A DNA stretch of 64,000 bases. It comes from JANSWP01 sp041941305 (lineage in GTDB: Bacteria > Bacteroidota > Bacteroidia > Chitinophagales > Saprospiraceae). Shown piece after piece: positions 34,720 to 42,761 of this stretch (the first letter of the stretch is position 1; every line of letters starts with the position of its first letter). A model generated the notes under the pieces. That model saw nothing but the letters and a program-made list of their open reading frames with translations, did no database searches and had not been told where the DNA came from. The stretch is from NCBI GenBank assembly GCA_041941305.1, contig JBGTQJ010000048.1, positions 1-64,000 on the forward strand. Reading direction: 5' to 3'. A program made the translations under genes and the position numbers.

Positions 34720-34930
34720 TTTTGAAAAGTGCACTCCCAGATAAAAGCATGAGTCATCCCCCAAAGGGGCTGGCTGAATTTGGCAATAAAATCCCTTGCG
34801 TTTATTTTCTTTACTTAATCTATTGATATTCAATTTGTTGCGGGGTGCGGGGTACGGGTTTGACCAACGCGCACCCCGTACCGCGCAACAAAAACACATT
34901 ACATAGTGAGTTGAAATTCAATGATTTAAG
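34720..34930 (-). repeat. Double-hairpin intergenic element, copy A
   Basis: The core is 34814-34930. Outer imperfect arms are CTTAATCTATTGATATTCAA (34814-34833) with 34911-34930. An inner stem of TTGTTGCGGGGTGCGG (34835-34850 onward) pairs with CCGCGCAACAA (34881-34891) and sequence before it. The reverse complement of 34720-34930 aligns over its whole length with 41609-41795 (copy B), including the CTCACTA..ATGTGTTTTT spacer and a downstream GGGATRACTCAT block. The inner stem sequences differ between copies but stay complementary. Confidence 0.8.
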
Positions 34931-35182
34931 ATAATAAATGAAAATTCAGCTTGCCCCTTTGGGGCAGGGGTGATTGGTTCTACGAAACGAAGTCAAAATG
35001 CCCCGAAGGGATGCCCTTGGCATAAAATAATAAATGTAAAAGTAAAAAGTAAAATATACTTTAAGTATTTGATTCTTAGGCATTTAGTATAATGACACAC
35101 TTTTACATTTTAACTTTATCATTTTGACTTTTACATTTAAAACTAGAACCAATCACCCCTGCCTTTGGGGGGATGACTCATG
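34749..35182. repeat. Composite nested inverted-repeat region
   Basis: The 848-base gap between ppiD and the citrate synthase gene holds four nested inverted repeats. CATGAGTCATCCCCC (34749-34763) pairs with 35167-35182. A 19-bp perfect repeat GGCAGGGGTGATTGGTTCT (34963-34981) pairs with 35145-35163. AGTCAAAAT (34991-34999) pairs with ATTTTGACT (35121-35129). TAAATGTAAAAGT (35031-35043) pairs with ACTTTTACATTTA (35127-35139). Copy A of the double-hairpin element lies inside the outer pair. The rest of the gap (34373-34720) is AT-rich with no ORF. Confidence 0.8.
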
Positions 35183-35220
35183 TTTGTTTTATAATTGAAA
35201 CCTGAGTGAACTTGAAATCC

Positions 35221-36531
35221 CTATTGATTGGCCAAAAACTCTTTAACCCACTTTGTAGTCACAGACTTAGGTCTTTCGAGTGGGAAGCCCAATGCTCTTG
35301 ACCAACACTGCGCTGCCAATACGCCCAAAGCTCTCGACACCCCAAATAATACGGTATAGAAACTATATTCGGTCAATCCATAATGAACCAGCAAAGCCCC
35401 TGAATGAGCATCCACATTTGGCCAAGGATTTTTCACTTTACCCAATCCTTCCAATATTGGAGGAACAACATCAAAAATCTTCCAGACGATTTGCACGATT
35501 TCATCATCTTTGATGTATTCTTCGGCAAATCTTTTTTGTGCCATAAATCGTGGATCAGGACGACGTAAAACGGCATGACCATAACCTGGGATTACTTGCC
35601 CAGATGCCAGGGTACTATTTACATAATCTGCAATTTGCTCTTTTGAAGGTGTCTGTGTACCTAGAGCATCCACCATTTTGAATATCCATTTAATCACTTC
35701 CTGATTTGCCAAGCCATGTAAAGGGCCAGCCAAAGACCCCATTCCTCCTGCGAAAGAAAAATAGGCATCACTTAAGGTGGAACCAATCAAATGAGTAGTA
35801 TGGGCAGAAGCATTTCCTCCTTCATGATCCGCATGAATGGTAAGATAGAGGCGCATTAAATTTTTAAAATCAGCTGAATTGCTTACCCCCAACATATGGG
35901 CAAAATTAGCAGCCCAGTCAAGCGAAATATCGGGAGAGATGTGATCCCCATTGTGATAAGTTCTGCGGTAAATATATGCTGCGACCCTTGGCAAGCGGGC
36001 TATCAAATTCATGGTGTCTTCAAAAGTAGCATCCCAATATTCTCCCTTATTCATCCCCTCAGCATATCTTCTGGCAAAACATGAAGCAGTTTGCATTGAC
36101 GTAATGGCAATGTTAAACTGCGTCATTGGATGGGTTTCTTTTGGAAGCGTATCCAATACTTTAAATGTATGTTCTGGTACATTGCTTCGGTGAGTCCATT
36201 GGTCAGTTAACCATTTTACTTCTTCCTCAGTAGGCACCTCTCCAACAAGCATTAACCAAAACAAACCTTCTGGTAAGGGTTCTTTACCATCAGGGCCAGT
36301 TGGCAATAATTCTTTTAGTTCAGGGATTGAATAACCACGAAAACGGATGCCTTCGATGGGATCTAACTGGGAAGTTTCCCAAACCATCATTTTCACTCCT
36401 CTCGCCCCCCCATATACTTGACGAAGGACGACTTCATCTACTTTTGTATTGCCATGTTTTTTTAAAAAGGCTTTGATTTCGGTTTTTAATTCAGATGATT
36501 TTTCAAAAAATTTTTGTTTAAGCAGATCCAT
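35221..36531 (-). CDS. gltA: Citrate synthase, eukaryote-like type
   Basis: 436 residues. The sequence resembles the mitochondrial-type enzyme rather than the E. coli type: the opening FFEKSSELKTEIKAFLKKHGNTKVDEVVLRQVYGGARGVKMMVWETSQLDPIEGIRFRGYSIPE and the SLAGPLHGLANQEV segment are characteristic. Catalytic residues are visible: His in GPLHGLAN, His in GYGHAVLRRPDPRF and Asp in NVDAHSGALL. It condenses oxaloacetate with acetyl-CoA in the TCA cycle. The NADH-inhibition domain of Gram-negative hexameric enzymes is absent. It is a single gene, with a promoter-like TACATTTG (minus strand) ~125 bases upstream of the ATG. Confidence 0.94.
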   Translation of the reverse strand: MDLLKQKFFEKSSELKTEIKAFLKKHGNTKVDEVVLRQVYGGARGVKMMVWETSQLDPIEGIRFRGYSIPELKELLPTGPDGKEPLPEGLFWLMLVGEVPTEEEVKWLTDQWTHRSNVPEHTFKVLDTLPKETHPMTQFNIAITSMQTASCFARRYAEGMNKGEYWDATFEDTMNLIARLPRVAAYIYRRTYHNGDHISPDISLDWAANFAHMLGVSNSADFKNLMRLYLTIHADHEGGNASAHTTHLIGSTLSDAYFSFAGGMGSLAGPLHGLANQEVIKWIFKMVDALGTQTPSKEQIADYVNSTLASGQVIPGYGHAVLRRPDPRFMAQKRFAEEYIKDDEIVQIVWKIFDVVPPILEGLGKVKNPWPNVDAHSGALLVHYGLTEYSFYTVLFGVSRALGVLAAQCWSRALGFPLERPKSVTTKWVKEFLANQ

Positions 36532-36656
36532 TTATTGTTTTAAATTATTGAATTATTAATTACAAAATTATCGAATTGAAGTTTGCGTATTACCAACCTT
36601 AACCCATAATTATCCTAACATGTATAAGCAGGAAAAGTTCTTGCCTGAAAGGCCTG

Positions 36657-36664
36657 CAAATGTA
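36657..36664 (-). promoter_or_regulatory. -7 promoter box for the citrate synthase gene
   Basis: TACATTTG on the minus strand fits TAnnTTTG and predicts a leader of about 120 bases for the citrate synthase transcript. Confidence 0.4.
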
Positions 36665-36745
36665 GAAATTTTTTGAGGTTTTTTTAATAGGCGTATAGCC
36701 CTTTTTGGGCAAACTATTTTTGAATAAAGTCCATGATTAGCGGCA

Positions 36746-37084
36746 TTATTCTTTCATTCCCAAAAATCCTCCTGAAAGCATGAGAAAAATTGCAGCAATG
36801 AAAAACAAAGCAATGATGGCATTGCCAAAGGTCCCTAAGCGTTTATTCCAGCTTTGTGGTTCTTCATTCTTCCAGCTTTTGATAGCGTATTCAAGTCCTT
36901 TAAAGCTTTTAGAAGCTAAAGCTATGCTACAAAGGGCAACTAGTCCAGTCACCAACTTCTCTGATATCGTAATAGTTCGTTCAAGGTAAGTGACAGTGGC
37001 AATGCCTAGCAACCAGGCAAGGGCAAAAAACAATTCTTTGGTGGACAATTGTGCAAAATCAGTCGTTTTGTTATCAGTTTTCAT
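36746..37084 (-). CDS. Small membrane protein, hypothetical
   Basis: About 112 residues from the ATG at 37084 (MKTDNKTTDFAQLSTKELFF). A 15-codon upstream extension is open but lacks family character. Three hydrophobic segments are visible: LFFALAWLLGIATVTYL, LVTGLVALCSIALASKS and ALFFIAAIFLMLSGGFLG. No recognised domain. It lies between the citrate synthase gene and the microsatellite-bearing gene, on the minus strand. Function unknown. Confidence 0.6.
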   Translation of the reverse strand: MKTDNKTTDFAQLSTKELFFALAWLLGIATVTYLERTITISEKLVTGLVALCSIALASKSFKGLEYAIKSWKNEEPQSWNKRLGTFGNAIIALFFIAAIFLMLSGGFLGMKE

Positions 37085-37197
37085 GATTAAACTTTTGCTA
37101 GTTTTATTATTCCATATGCTGTAATTCAACTGAACTTGTCTAAAATTATTAGCATTAAATAAAAATTGAAATCAAAATTAAAAATTAGTACTTGAAC

Positions 37198-37250
37198 CAT
37201 TTTCATTTTCATTTTCATTTTCATTTTCATTTTCATTTTCATTTTCATTT
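37198..37250. repeat. CATTTT hexanucleotide microsatellite
   Basis: About nine perfect copies of CATTTT lie 70-125 bases before the ATG at 37321. The number of copies could change by slippage, altering promoter spacing or leader length of the downstream exported protein gene. Confidence 0.95.
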
Positions 37251-37320
37251 AAACAAGCTACTTTTCAAGTTCATAAACATGTATTCCAAACAAGTCTATA
37301 TTTGTCAAAAAATAAATGAT

Positions 37321-38007
37321 ATGAAAAAAAAGCTCTTCAACTTACTGCTCCTATGTCTTTTCTTAACCTCAGGATTTGCCCAGAAAAATACACTTAAGTT
37401 TACCAATGCAAAGGATTTTGATGAAACTCGTTATGAAGACATTGATGGTTCCCCATATTATTTCAAAGACTGGGTGTATGCAAAAATTTATGCGACGGAT
37501 CGTTCTGTTTATGAAGATGTATTGGTGAATTACAATGGGGAGACCGAAAATTTCGAAGCTAAAAAAGACAATCAATGGATCTCCCTCGACAATATTTGGT
37601 ATAGTAGGGTGGAGATCAAAAAGGATCAAAATGAAGATGTTTTAGATAATAAGGAGGGAAATCAAGCCATTTTTCAAAGAGTCATTTACCCCAATTTTAA
37701 AGATAAGTTTTATGTAGTTATTTATGAAGGAGAAAGCAGACAGATTATTAAGGAATTTCGGGCTGTGATTTCCACTAAAACTGTTCAGGATGTCGGAAAA
37801 ACCGTAGAAATGAAGCGATTCAATTCAAAGAAAAACTATTATCTGATAGAAGCGGGTAAGGTGAAATTGATAAAGCTTAAAAAGAAAACTATCACTCAGC
37901 TTTTTGCAAAGCCCAAAGACGTAGAAGGATTTATGAAAAAAGAAAAGATCAATTTAAATGTTGATGCAGATTTGAGAAAATTATTCGAGCATTTTGAAAA
38001 AAGTTAG
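37321..38007 (+). CDS. Exported protein of unknown function
   Basis: 228 residues from the ATG at 37321, which opens a textbook signal peptide (MKKKLFNLLLLCLFLTSGFAQ). The frame stays open upstream to 37192, but that part is encoded by the microsatellite (alternating His-Phe) and is not credible protein. The mature region is beta-rich and basic (YYFKDWVYAKIYATDRSVYEDVLVNYNGETENFEAKKDNQWISLDN ... FYVVIYEGESRQIIKEFRA). The C-terminal KKKTITQLFAKPKDVEGFMKKEKINLN tail resembles that of small Bacteroidota exported proteins of unknown function. A hairpin (38112-38139) lies ~105 bases downstream. Confidence 0.7.
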   Translation: MKKKLFNLLLLCLFLTSGFAQKNTLKFTNAKDFDETRYEDIDGSPYYFKDWVYAKIYATDRSVYEDVLVNYNGETENFEAKKDNQWISLDNIWYSRVEIKKDQNEDVLDNKEGNQAIFQRVIYPNFKDKFYVVIYEGESRQIIKEFRAVISTKTVQDVGKTVEMKRFNSKKNYYLIEAGKVKLIKLKKKTITQLFAKPKDVEGFMKKEKINLNVDADLRKLFEHFEKS

Positions 38008-38816
38008 CGTCCATAATTCCTGTTTTTCAGGAAATTGGACTTCAAAAATTTATTTGTTTTTTCATGGACCTACTACCAATCCTTAAGTTTTTCGACGGAA
38101 TCCTTAGGTTAAAAAGCGTATCCTGTAAATTACGCTTTTCACGTCAACCTCACGTTTTTTCCAGGTTCTACCTTTACCATTCCAAATGAAACTCCTCCAC
38201 CTTACTTTCCCCTCACAATATTGATTATCTCACATCACAAAGGAATAGCTTTTTTGTAGCTAACTGATTAATTATTCGAAAACCAACCAGCGCTTATCTG
38301 GGCAACTTAAACAGCGCTACTGTTAGCTAATTGGCATTAAAAAGTCAATTGGAGGAGCGGGGTTTCCCGCTCCTTGCCTAAAGTTTTTTGGCTAAATATA
38401 TAGGTAAGGGAGCAGAATTACCTACAAGACAAACTATACTATGAGATATCTTTAACATGAACTTTTGCCAAGAGTAGTAGCTGTTCAAGGTTCAATTGTA
38501 TTGACATATGATGAAGGAACCTTGCACAACTATTATTACAGGCTCTGCCCCCATTTTTATGAAGCACCTAAGATCGAATCGCATCTTACCCCCTTCACCT
38601 CCCCTTCCGGGGAATGACCAAAAGGTTATTTTCGTGAACAAAACAAGGAACAAACACTACCTTTTCAAAACATTAGGAATCTTGTTTTCGGGAGTGGGTA
38701 TGAAAAATGAAAAAAGGTGTACCAGGTCAGGGACTGGCCAACGGTTAATGGTGAAGGGGGCGATTCGATTGCATAGGAGCTGAAATATTTAATTGTACAT
38801 TATTGATTTGGAAAGC
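38008..38816. other. 809-base gap without a credible gene; one terminator-like hairpin
   Basis: AAAAGCGTA (38112-38120) pairs with TACGCTTTT (38131-38139) and may end the transcript of the exported protein gene. A degenerate CCCCTTCACCTCCCCTTCCG block (about 38590-38609, followed by GGGGAATGA) resembles the GGGG/CCCC repeat family. A 91-codon open frame at 38508-38783 has no protein-like character. I see nothing else. Confidence 0.5.
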
Positions 38817-39746
38817 TTAAAAGGCAGCATTAAAAATCTCACCAATAAAGTAGGCGTACAACAAAACCAGCAGAACCCCTTCCCATCTTGAAATGATTCT
38901 GGAAACACTAATGATGGCAAACATCAAGGTGATTGCGATCATAAATGGCAAGCTAAACTCAATGATATTTTCGGGTATGGTTAAATCTCCAAAAAACCTG
39001 GAAATTCCCAGAACTGCAAAGGAATTAAAAATGTTAGAACCCACTACATTTCCTACAGCAATTCCAGTTTTGCCTTTACGTGCAGCAGCAATACTTACTG
39101 CAACTTCAGGTAAGGAAGTTCCAAATGCCACAAGGGTTAATGCTATCAATTCAGGGCTAATTCCAGCAATTGCTGACAATCTTTCAATGGCATAAATGAC
39201 CAGGTTACTACTCAAATACACAAACAATCCACCCAATATCAACAATCCATAAGCTCTCCAACCGGCATCTGGTCTTGCATTTTTGTCTATTCTTGCTTCG
39301 CGTTTAAATGAATTGATCAGGAATAGGGCAAGGCAACTTAATAATATAACACTTTCGTAAATGGTGATTTGAAGATCATGGCAAATAAACCATATTAAGC
39401 CTGCAGAAGCCATCAAAAAAGGAACATCAATATCCAAAACAGAAAAGTCAAGCCGAATCTCCTTTGCTATAATGGTGGTAATCCCTAAAATCAACAATAT
39501 ATTGGCGATGTTTGAGCCCACTACATTGCCAATCACGATTTCAGACTCATCCGCAAAAACGGCAGCAATAGAAGATGCCAATTCCGGCAAAGAGGTTCCG
39601 AAAGCCACAATAGTTACTCCAACGATGAAGGGAGAAATGCCCAAAGATAATCCAATCTCTTCCGCCGCATCTACAAACCAATCCGACGATTTGAGCAAAA
39701 GCCACATGCTGGCGATAAAAAGGCCTGAATAAAGTACTAAATCCAC
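38817..39746 (-). CDS. Calcium/sodium antiporter of the CaCA family (YrbG-like)
   Basis: 309 residues with ten hydrophobic segments and the two inverted alpha repeats that bind cation: GTSLPELASSIAAVFADESEIVIGNVVGSNIANILLILG near residue 50, and GTSLPEVAVSIAAARKGKTGIAVGNVVGSNIFNSFAVLG near residue 215. Both carry the conserved glutamate. It is an inner-membrane exchanger, probably Na+/Ca2+ (K+-dependent subfamily by similarity). It is a single gene, and the 292-base gap to the fluoride channel gene (39747-40038) holds only short imperfect repeats. Confidence 0.92.
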   Translation of the reverse strand: MDLVLYSGLFIASMWLLLKSSDWFVDAAEEIGLSLGISPFIVGVTIVAFGTSLPELASSIAAVFADESEIVIGNVVGSNIANILLILGITTIIAKEIRLDFSVLDIDVPFLMASAGLIWFICHDLQITIYESVILLSCLALFLINSFKREARIDKNARPDAGWRAYGLLILGGLFVYLSSNLVIYAIERLSAIAGISPELIALTLVAFGTSLPEVAVSIAAARKGKTGIAVGNVVGSNIFNSFAVLGISRFFGDLTIPENIIEFSLPFMIAITLMFAIISVSRIISRWEGVLLVLLYAYFIGEIFNAAF

Positions 39747-40038
39747 ACTCTGTTGGTTGCCAGGTTTCAGTTGGCAATTTACAGTTCAACCAGAATACTT
39801 TTAATTCTGCAAACTGCATACCGCATACTGTTAAGGACAAGCCGCTAAAGTAATGGTTTTGCTAACAATAAGGAAAGTTGACTTTTCAAAAAAGGGTTAA
39901 AGCAAATTCCTGTTGGATAAATGAGCGTATTTCGGAGACAAGCAATCATTTTAAAAGCTGGATATGAGCCATAAAAATGCCTATCTACTTCATAAAAATG
40001 GGTAGTATTATTTGGACAATGAGCTATCTGTAAACAGA

Positions 40039-40401
40039 TTATTGCGTTATCCTGATCCCGAAATATATGCATGCTAAACAAACAAGCAGGCTAAAAAAAA
40101 TATAGGCAAACCCATAAAGGAAATTGCCAGCTTGAAAAAGCTGATAGGTCTCATTTGAAAAAGTAGAAAAAGTGCTGAAGCCGCCACAAAACCCGATGAC
40201 GAATAAAAGCTTATACGTTTCACTTAGATTGGTTTTTAGGTTGACACCAACCAAAATTCCCAGAACGATACAACTCAAAACATTTGCTAAAAAAGTACCC
40301 CAGGGAAATGTTAACCTGAAACCCACCATTAAATTAGCAATGCCAAAGCGACATATGCTTCCTAAACCGCCGCCAATAAATACCAATAAATAATTCAACA
40401 T
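40039..40401 (-). CDS. crcB: Fluoride channel FluC/CrcB
   Basis: About 120 residues and four transmembrane helices from the ATG at 40401 (MLNYLLVFIGGGLGSICRF). A TTG six codons upstream (40419) overlaps the stop of the wecA-like gene and would be an alternative coupled start. Family motifs are clear: GGGLGSICRFGI, FPWGTFLANVLSCIVLG (conserved Asn) and GFCGGFSTFSTFSNE (the TFST phenylalanine box region). Dimeric channels of this family export fluoride through the inner membrane. It follows the WecA-like gene directly and is almost certainly cotranscribed, so no separate fluoride riboswitch is expected here and none is seen. Confidence 0.93.
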   Translation of the reverse strand: MLNYLLVFIGGGLGSICRFGIANLMVGFRLTFPWGTFLANVLSCIVLGILVGVNLKTNLSETYKLLFVIGFCGGFSTFSTFSNETYQLFQAGNFLYGFAYIFFSLLVCLACIYFGIRITQ

Positions 40402-40415
40402 TCGGGAAGGGGTTT

Positions 40416-41507
40416 TCAAAAGTTTTCTTTTTGCTTTCTAACCGAAAGATGCAATCCACCCATTAATAATAAGGCAAAACTTAGAATGAGTATCAATATA
40501 ATTAATGTATTGTCCGTATAACTTTGAAGCATAAAGACCATCACAATGAAAACAATATTTACAATGACTAATATGCTGGTGGCCTGCATGTGACTCAATT
40601 TTGCATCAATTAATAAATGATGTATGTGTCTTCTATCAGGATGAAGCGGAGATTTGCCTCTCAGGGCTCTGGTTATAAAAACTCTCAGGGTATCAAATAA
40701 AGGAAGCACCAAAATACCAATTGCTACAGCTGGTGCAGCGTTTATTTTATATGCGTAGCCCACTTCACCTGGTTGAAAAAGGCAATTCAACTCAATAAAC
40801 TCAATGGTTAAAATAGAACAAACCAAGCCAATCAATAAAGCTCCGGTATCCCCCATAAATATCTTGGCTGGTGTAAAGTTGTATTTTAAAAAAGCAATAA
40901 CTGCTCCTGCAGTTGAAAATGCGACAATTGCCAAATCATAGCGTTTCACCAATAGAAACCATACACCAAGAGTGAGGGTAATAACAGTTGTCAAACTTCC
41001 GGAAAGCCCATTGATGCCATCAATCAAATTAAAAGCATTGATGATGACCAGAATAGTGAAAATTGTGAAAAATACACTGATGTAATAAGGAATGTGTTCA
41101 AATCCCAAAATATCCTCAAGTCCATATTCAATAATAATGTCCGCTTTGAATACCAATATGGAAGCAGCTAAAACCTCCCCTATTAATTTTTTGGTGGGAG
41201 AAATGGGATCAATATCGTCTTTGGCACCAATTAAAAAAATGATGATGAAAGAACATAAAATGTATTGTATGCCAGGACCATTATTGATAAATGAATTTTG
41301 AAAAGGAGTCCAGAGCATGATGGAAAAAAGGGTGCCTGCAAAAATAGCTATCCCACCTAAAGATGGGGTACTTTCGGAATGAGAACGGCGCTCACCAGGT
41401 TCATCGGTCAGATTTTTAATTCTTGCGACCCGGATTACAGAGGGAATGGCAAAATAGGTCAGCGTAAATGCCGTAATAAAACTTAGAATAACATCATAAT
41501 CATACAT
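40416..41507 (-). CDS. wecA: Undecaprenyl-phosphate GlcNAc-1-phosphate transferase (WecA/TagO/MraY superfamily)
   Basis: 363 residues and about ten transmembrane helices. Superfamily motifs are in order: DEPGERRSHSESTPSLGGIAIF, LIGAKDDIDPISPTKKLIGEVLAA (DD motif), NAFNLIDGINGLSGS (catalytic Asp region), FMGDTGALLIGL and the cytoplasmic loop GKSPLHPDRRHIHHLL, whose HxxxHHxL-like histidines mark the WecA/TagO branch and not MraY. It attaches a sugar phosphate to the polyprenyl carrier, starting O-antigen, capsule or other surface glycan synthesis. The sugar is inferred from the family. It overlaps or abuts the fluoride channel gene downstream. Confidence 0.9.
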   Translation of the reverse strand: MYDYDVILSFITAFTLTYFAIPSVIRVARIKNLTDEPGERRSHSESTPSLGGIAIFAGTLFSIMLWTPFQNSFINNGPGIQYILCSFIIIFLIGAKDDIDPISPTKKLIGEVLAASILVFKADIIIEYGLEDILGFEHIPYYISVFFTIFTILVIINAFNLIDGINGLSGSLTTVITLTLGVWFLLVKRYDLAIVAFSTAGAVIAFLKYNFTPAKIFMGDTGALLIGLVCSILTIEFIELNCLFQPGEVGYAYKINAAPAVAIGILVLPLFDTLRVFITRALRGKSPLHPDRRHIHHLLIDAKLSHMQATSILVIVNIVFIVMVFMLQSYTDNTLIILILILSFALLLMGGLHLSVRKQKENF

Positions 41508-41608
41508 TAGCTCACAAATCTATTGCTGGGCAAAATTACAATGGGAAACTTGGAAAAATGAATATTTTTTAAACAAATCATACATCATCCCGATTTTATT
41601 GATTGTGT

Positions 41609-41795
41609 CTTAATCTGTTGATTTTCAACTCACTAGTCTATGTGTTTTTGTTGTGGGATACACGTTGCAGGTTGACCAACCCACAACGCGCGTCCCACAA
41701 CAACTTGAATATCAAAAGATTAAGTAAAAAAAATAAACTCGTGGATTTTCATCTCAAAATTTGGGATAACTCATCTTTTCAGTGCATTATTTTAA
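41609..41795 (+). repeat. Double-hairpin intergenic element, copy B
   Basis: The core is 41609-41724. Outer arms CTTAATCTGTTGATTTTCAA (41609-41628) and 41705-41724 pair at 18 of 20 positions. The inner arms TTGTTGTGGGA (41649-41659) and TCCCACAACAA (41693-41703) pair perfectly and continue imperfectly towards a GTTGACCAAC loop. It is homologous to copy A (34720-34930, opposite orientation), with homology running to about 41795. It fills most of the 426-base gap between the divergent wecA and uppS genes. Confidence 0.85.
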
Positions 41796-41855
41796 GATAC
41801 ATCCTAAAGGGCACCGAACCTCAATAAGGTAATCATGTCTTTCAAGTTCTTTTCT

Positions 41856-41863
41856 TAACTTTG
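41856..41863 (+). promoter_or_regulatory. -7 promoter box for uppS-bamA
   Basis: TAACTTTG fits TAnnTTTG, 70 bases before the uppS ATG. It lies just downstream of the double-hairpin element. Confidence 0.45.
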
Positions 41864-41933
41864 CGTGCTTTTTTGAAAAGCATAAATTTTTGAAGCCTTC
41901 AAAAGGCGTTTTCCGAACTTTCTTACAATCAAC

Positions 41934-42677
41934 ATGGATTTAAAATCGCGGATAAATTTAGAAAAACTACCTCGGCATATTGCTGTCATCATGGACGGCA
42001 ATGGCAGGTGGGCAAAGAAGCATGGCAAGCCGCGTATTTTTGGTCATAAAAATGGTGTAACATCTGTTCGGGAAATAACAGAAGCCGCAGCCGAATTGGG
42101 CGTTGAATATTTAACGCTTTATGCTTTTTCTACTGAAAATTGGAACAGACCCAAGCTTGAAGTAAACGCTTTGATGGGATTGTTGGTAGAGACCATCCAA
42201 AAAGAAGTTTCCACTTTAAATAAAAATAATATTAGACTTCAGGCAATTGGCGACATATCCAAACTTCCCTCCAAAAGTTTAAAAGCTTTAAAAGGCGCAA
42301 TGGAAGACACAAAGCAGAATTCAAGAATGACCTTGGTTTTGGCTTTAAATTATAGTGCCAAATGGGAAATTGTAAACGCTACAAAAAAAATCGCGAAAAG
42401 CGTTGAAGCTGGTAAAGTCGTAGCAGAGGACATTGACGAATCCACCATAACAAATGCCCTTGAAACTACTGGAATGCCAGACCCCGAATTATTGATAAGA
42501 ACAAGTGGAGAAACAAGAATTAGTAATTTTCTCCTCTGGCAAATTGCTTATGCAGAGTTGTATTTTACCCCCATTTTTTGGCCAGAGTTTCGGAAAAAGG
42601 ATTTATATCAAGCCATTATTGATTTTCAGCAACGTGAACGACGCTTTGGAAAAATAAGTGAACAGCTCGCACCCTGA
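41934..42677 (+). CDS. uppS: Isoprenyl transferase (undecaprenyl diphosphate synthase)
   Basis: 247 residues. Motifs of cis-prenyltransferases: the catalytic Asp in VIMDGNGRWAKKHGKPRIFGHKNG, LTLYAFSTENWNRP, and DPELLIRTSGETRISNFLLWQIAYAELYF with the pyrophosphate-binding Arg residues and the C-terminal FRKKDLYQAIIDFQQRERRFG. It makes the C55 carrier lipid for peptidoglycan and surface glycans in the cytoplasm at the membrane. bamA starts 84 bases downstream on the same strand, an order conserved in this phylum. Confidence 0.96.
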   Translation: MDLKSRINLEKLPRHIAVIMDGNGRWAKKHGKPRIFGHKNGVTSVREITEAAAELGVEYLTLYAFSTENWNRPKLEVNALMGLLVETIQKEVSTLNKNNIRLQAIGDISKLPSKSLKALKGAMEDTKQNSRMTLVLALNYSAKWEIVNATKKIAKSVEAGKVVAEDIDESTITNALETTGMPDPELLIRTSGETRISNFLLWQIAYAELYFTPIFWPEFRKKDLYQAIIDFQQRERRFGKISEQLAP

Positions 42678-42761
42678 ATACAACCCATTTTTTGTAGGCT
42701 TACACCTTAATTTGTATTTATTAAAACATCTGAAGAAAAATCGAAAAGGACACAAACAAAC

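Noticed and set aside
37192..37320. N-terminal extension of the exported protein encoded by the CATTTT array
   Set aside because: It gives alternating His-Phe, and the ATG at 37321 opens a perfect signal peptide.
38508..38783. 91-codon open frame in the gap before the antiporter gene
   Set aside because: No domain, odd composition, no recognisable start context, and it crosses a GGGG/CCCC repeat.
41603..41827. 74-codon open frame between wecA and uppS
   Set aside because: It lies entirely in copy B of the hairpin element, and copy A does not keep the frame.
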